Under the pieces are notes generated by a model. It did not search any database, was not told where the DNA came from, and was given only the letters and a program-made list of their open reading frames with translations. A program made the position numbers and the translations under genes. A stretch of DNA of 64,000 nt from the NCBI RefSeq assembly GCF_029203305.1, contig NC_089467.1, positions 248,001 to 312,000 of the forward strand, in the 5' to 3' direction. Of this stretch, positions 63,661 through 64,000 are shown in pieces. Source of the DNA: Yamadazyma tenuis. Its lineage: Eukaryota; Ascomycota; Pichiomycetes; Serinales; Debaryomycetaceae. Each line of letters begins with the position of its first letter. Position 1 is the first letter of the stretch.

Positions 63661-64000
63661 TTGTTGAATTTATCATATCCTCTATATGTCCTCGATATAA
63701 TCACCCATTAATATATCCCCTGTATGCCTTGAATATGCGAAAGTAGTTGTACCCATGATTTGCAACCTGATACGGGAGTGTATGACCAATTTCGATGAGT
63801 CAGTAGGAGAAGATAAAAGATTTTTTGTCAAGGTGGATATCAATGGAGTGCTTGCAGACCCTATTGTAACACCCTACCTACCGTCCAATCCCTAGGAATC
63901 AAGCCAACATCATCACTACATGCTTTGCGTGCTTATCTGTTTACGATTCAGGGTTCCCCATGTTTATTGTGTTTGTTTTTCTTTGCAGTCATTTGAAGTG
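63661..64000. other. Intergenic end of window
   Basis: No gene recognised in these 340 bp. AT-rich with the likely terminator of the flavoprotein gene at its start. Confidence 0.5.

Noticed and set aside
1..64000. CRISPR array, rRNA operon, bacterial insertion sequence or prophage
   Set aside because: Spliced genes, yeast gene families and Pol III tRNA signals show this is yeast nuclear DNA; none of these elements was seen.

Overview
The window is 64 kb of nuclear chromosome from a budding yeast, almost certainly of the CUG-Ser1 (CTG) clade, Debaryomycetaceae-like. Gene density is about one gene per 1.4 kb. Introns are rare: two were found, both with GTATGT donors and TACTAAC branch points. 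The gene set is that of Candida, Debaryomyces and Meyerozyma. In-frame CTG codons sit where other yeasts carry serine or another polar residue (SAR1, DLD2, probably MAP2), so CUG should be read as serine and leucines encoded by CTG treated with care. No bacterial, viral or plasmid material was seen, and no CRISPR array, rRNA gene or intact transposon.

Layout. 1-10 kb: an Apd1-type 2Fe-2S protein, an unusual ER thioredoxin/PDI protein, an Ato-family acetate transporter, a gene-poor 1.3 kb stretch with a 22-bp tandem repeat, a glutaredoxin-like protein, AYR1, a Gfo/Idh/MocA oxidoreductase and a CYP52-like P450. 10-21.4 kb: SAR1 (spliced), LSG1, two small predicted membrane or secreted proteins, RPL1, MRM2, SEC27 and ALG11. 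22-27.6 kb: a Whi5/Nrm1 repressor, MAP2, SCS2 (spliced), ARO7 and JID1. 27.7-32 kb: the N-acetylglucosamine catabolic cluster DAC1-NAG1-HXK1. 32.5-38 kb: SEY1 and MEF2. 38.4-40.5 kb: an intron-containing tRNA-Pro(AGG), then a 1.9 kb palindrome-rich stretch with a candidate 58-codon stress-type gene. 40.5-48.4 kb: an MCT-type transporter, a 16-repeat LRR protein, SUI2 (eIF2alpha), an SMK1-type MAP kinase, a shortened RhoGDI and MHO1. 49.4-64 kb: KRE9, CDC11, the SEC28-RCI37-THS1 block (also adjacent in S. cerevisiae), an unknown coiled-coil protein, MRPL38, an IMPACT-family protein, DLD2, a FAA2-type acyl-CoA synthetase and an AIF/FSP1-like flavoprotein.

Functional links. DAC1, NAG1 and HXK1 together form the route from GlcNAc to fructose-6-phosphate and share a divergent promoter with a TATA box on each side. 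SAR1, SEC27 and SEC28 serve COPII/COPI transport. SCS2, SEY1 and ALG11 act at the ER. RPL1, LSG1 and SUI2 serve cytosolic translation, and MRM2, MEF2 and MRPL38 mitochondrial translation. NRM1/WHI5 and CDC11 each carry an AACGCGTCAA (MCB-like) element upstream, consistent with G1/S control. Most genes are conserved housekeeping genes. The interest lies in changed active-site residues (PDI-like CxxC, P450 I-helix, Mrm2 tetrad, Cdc11 G3, Nag1 residue 141), the LRR protein, the short RhoGDI, small TATA-driven ORFs and several local repeats.

Family comparisons rest on recalled family knowledge, not on searches run here.
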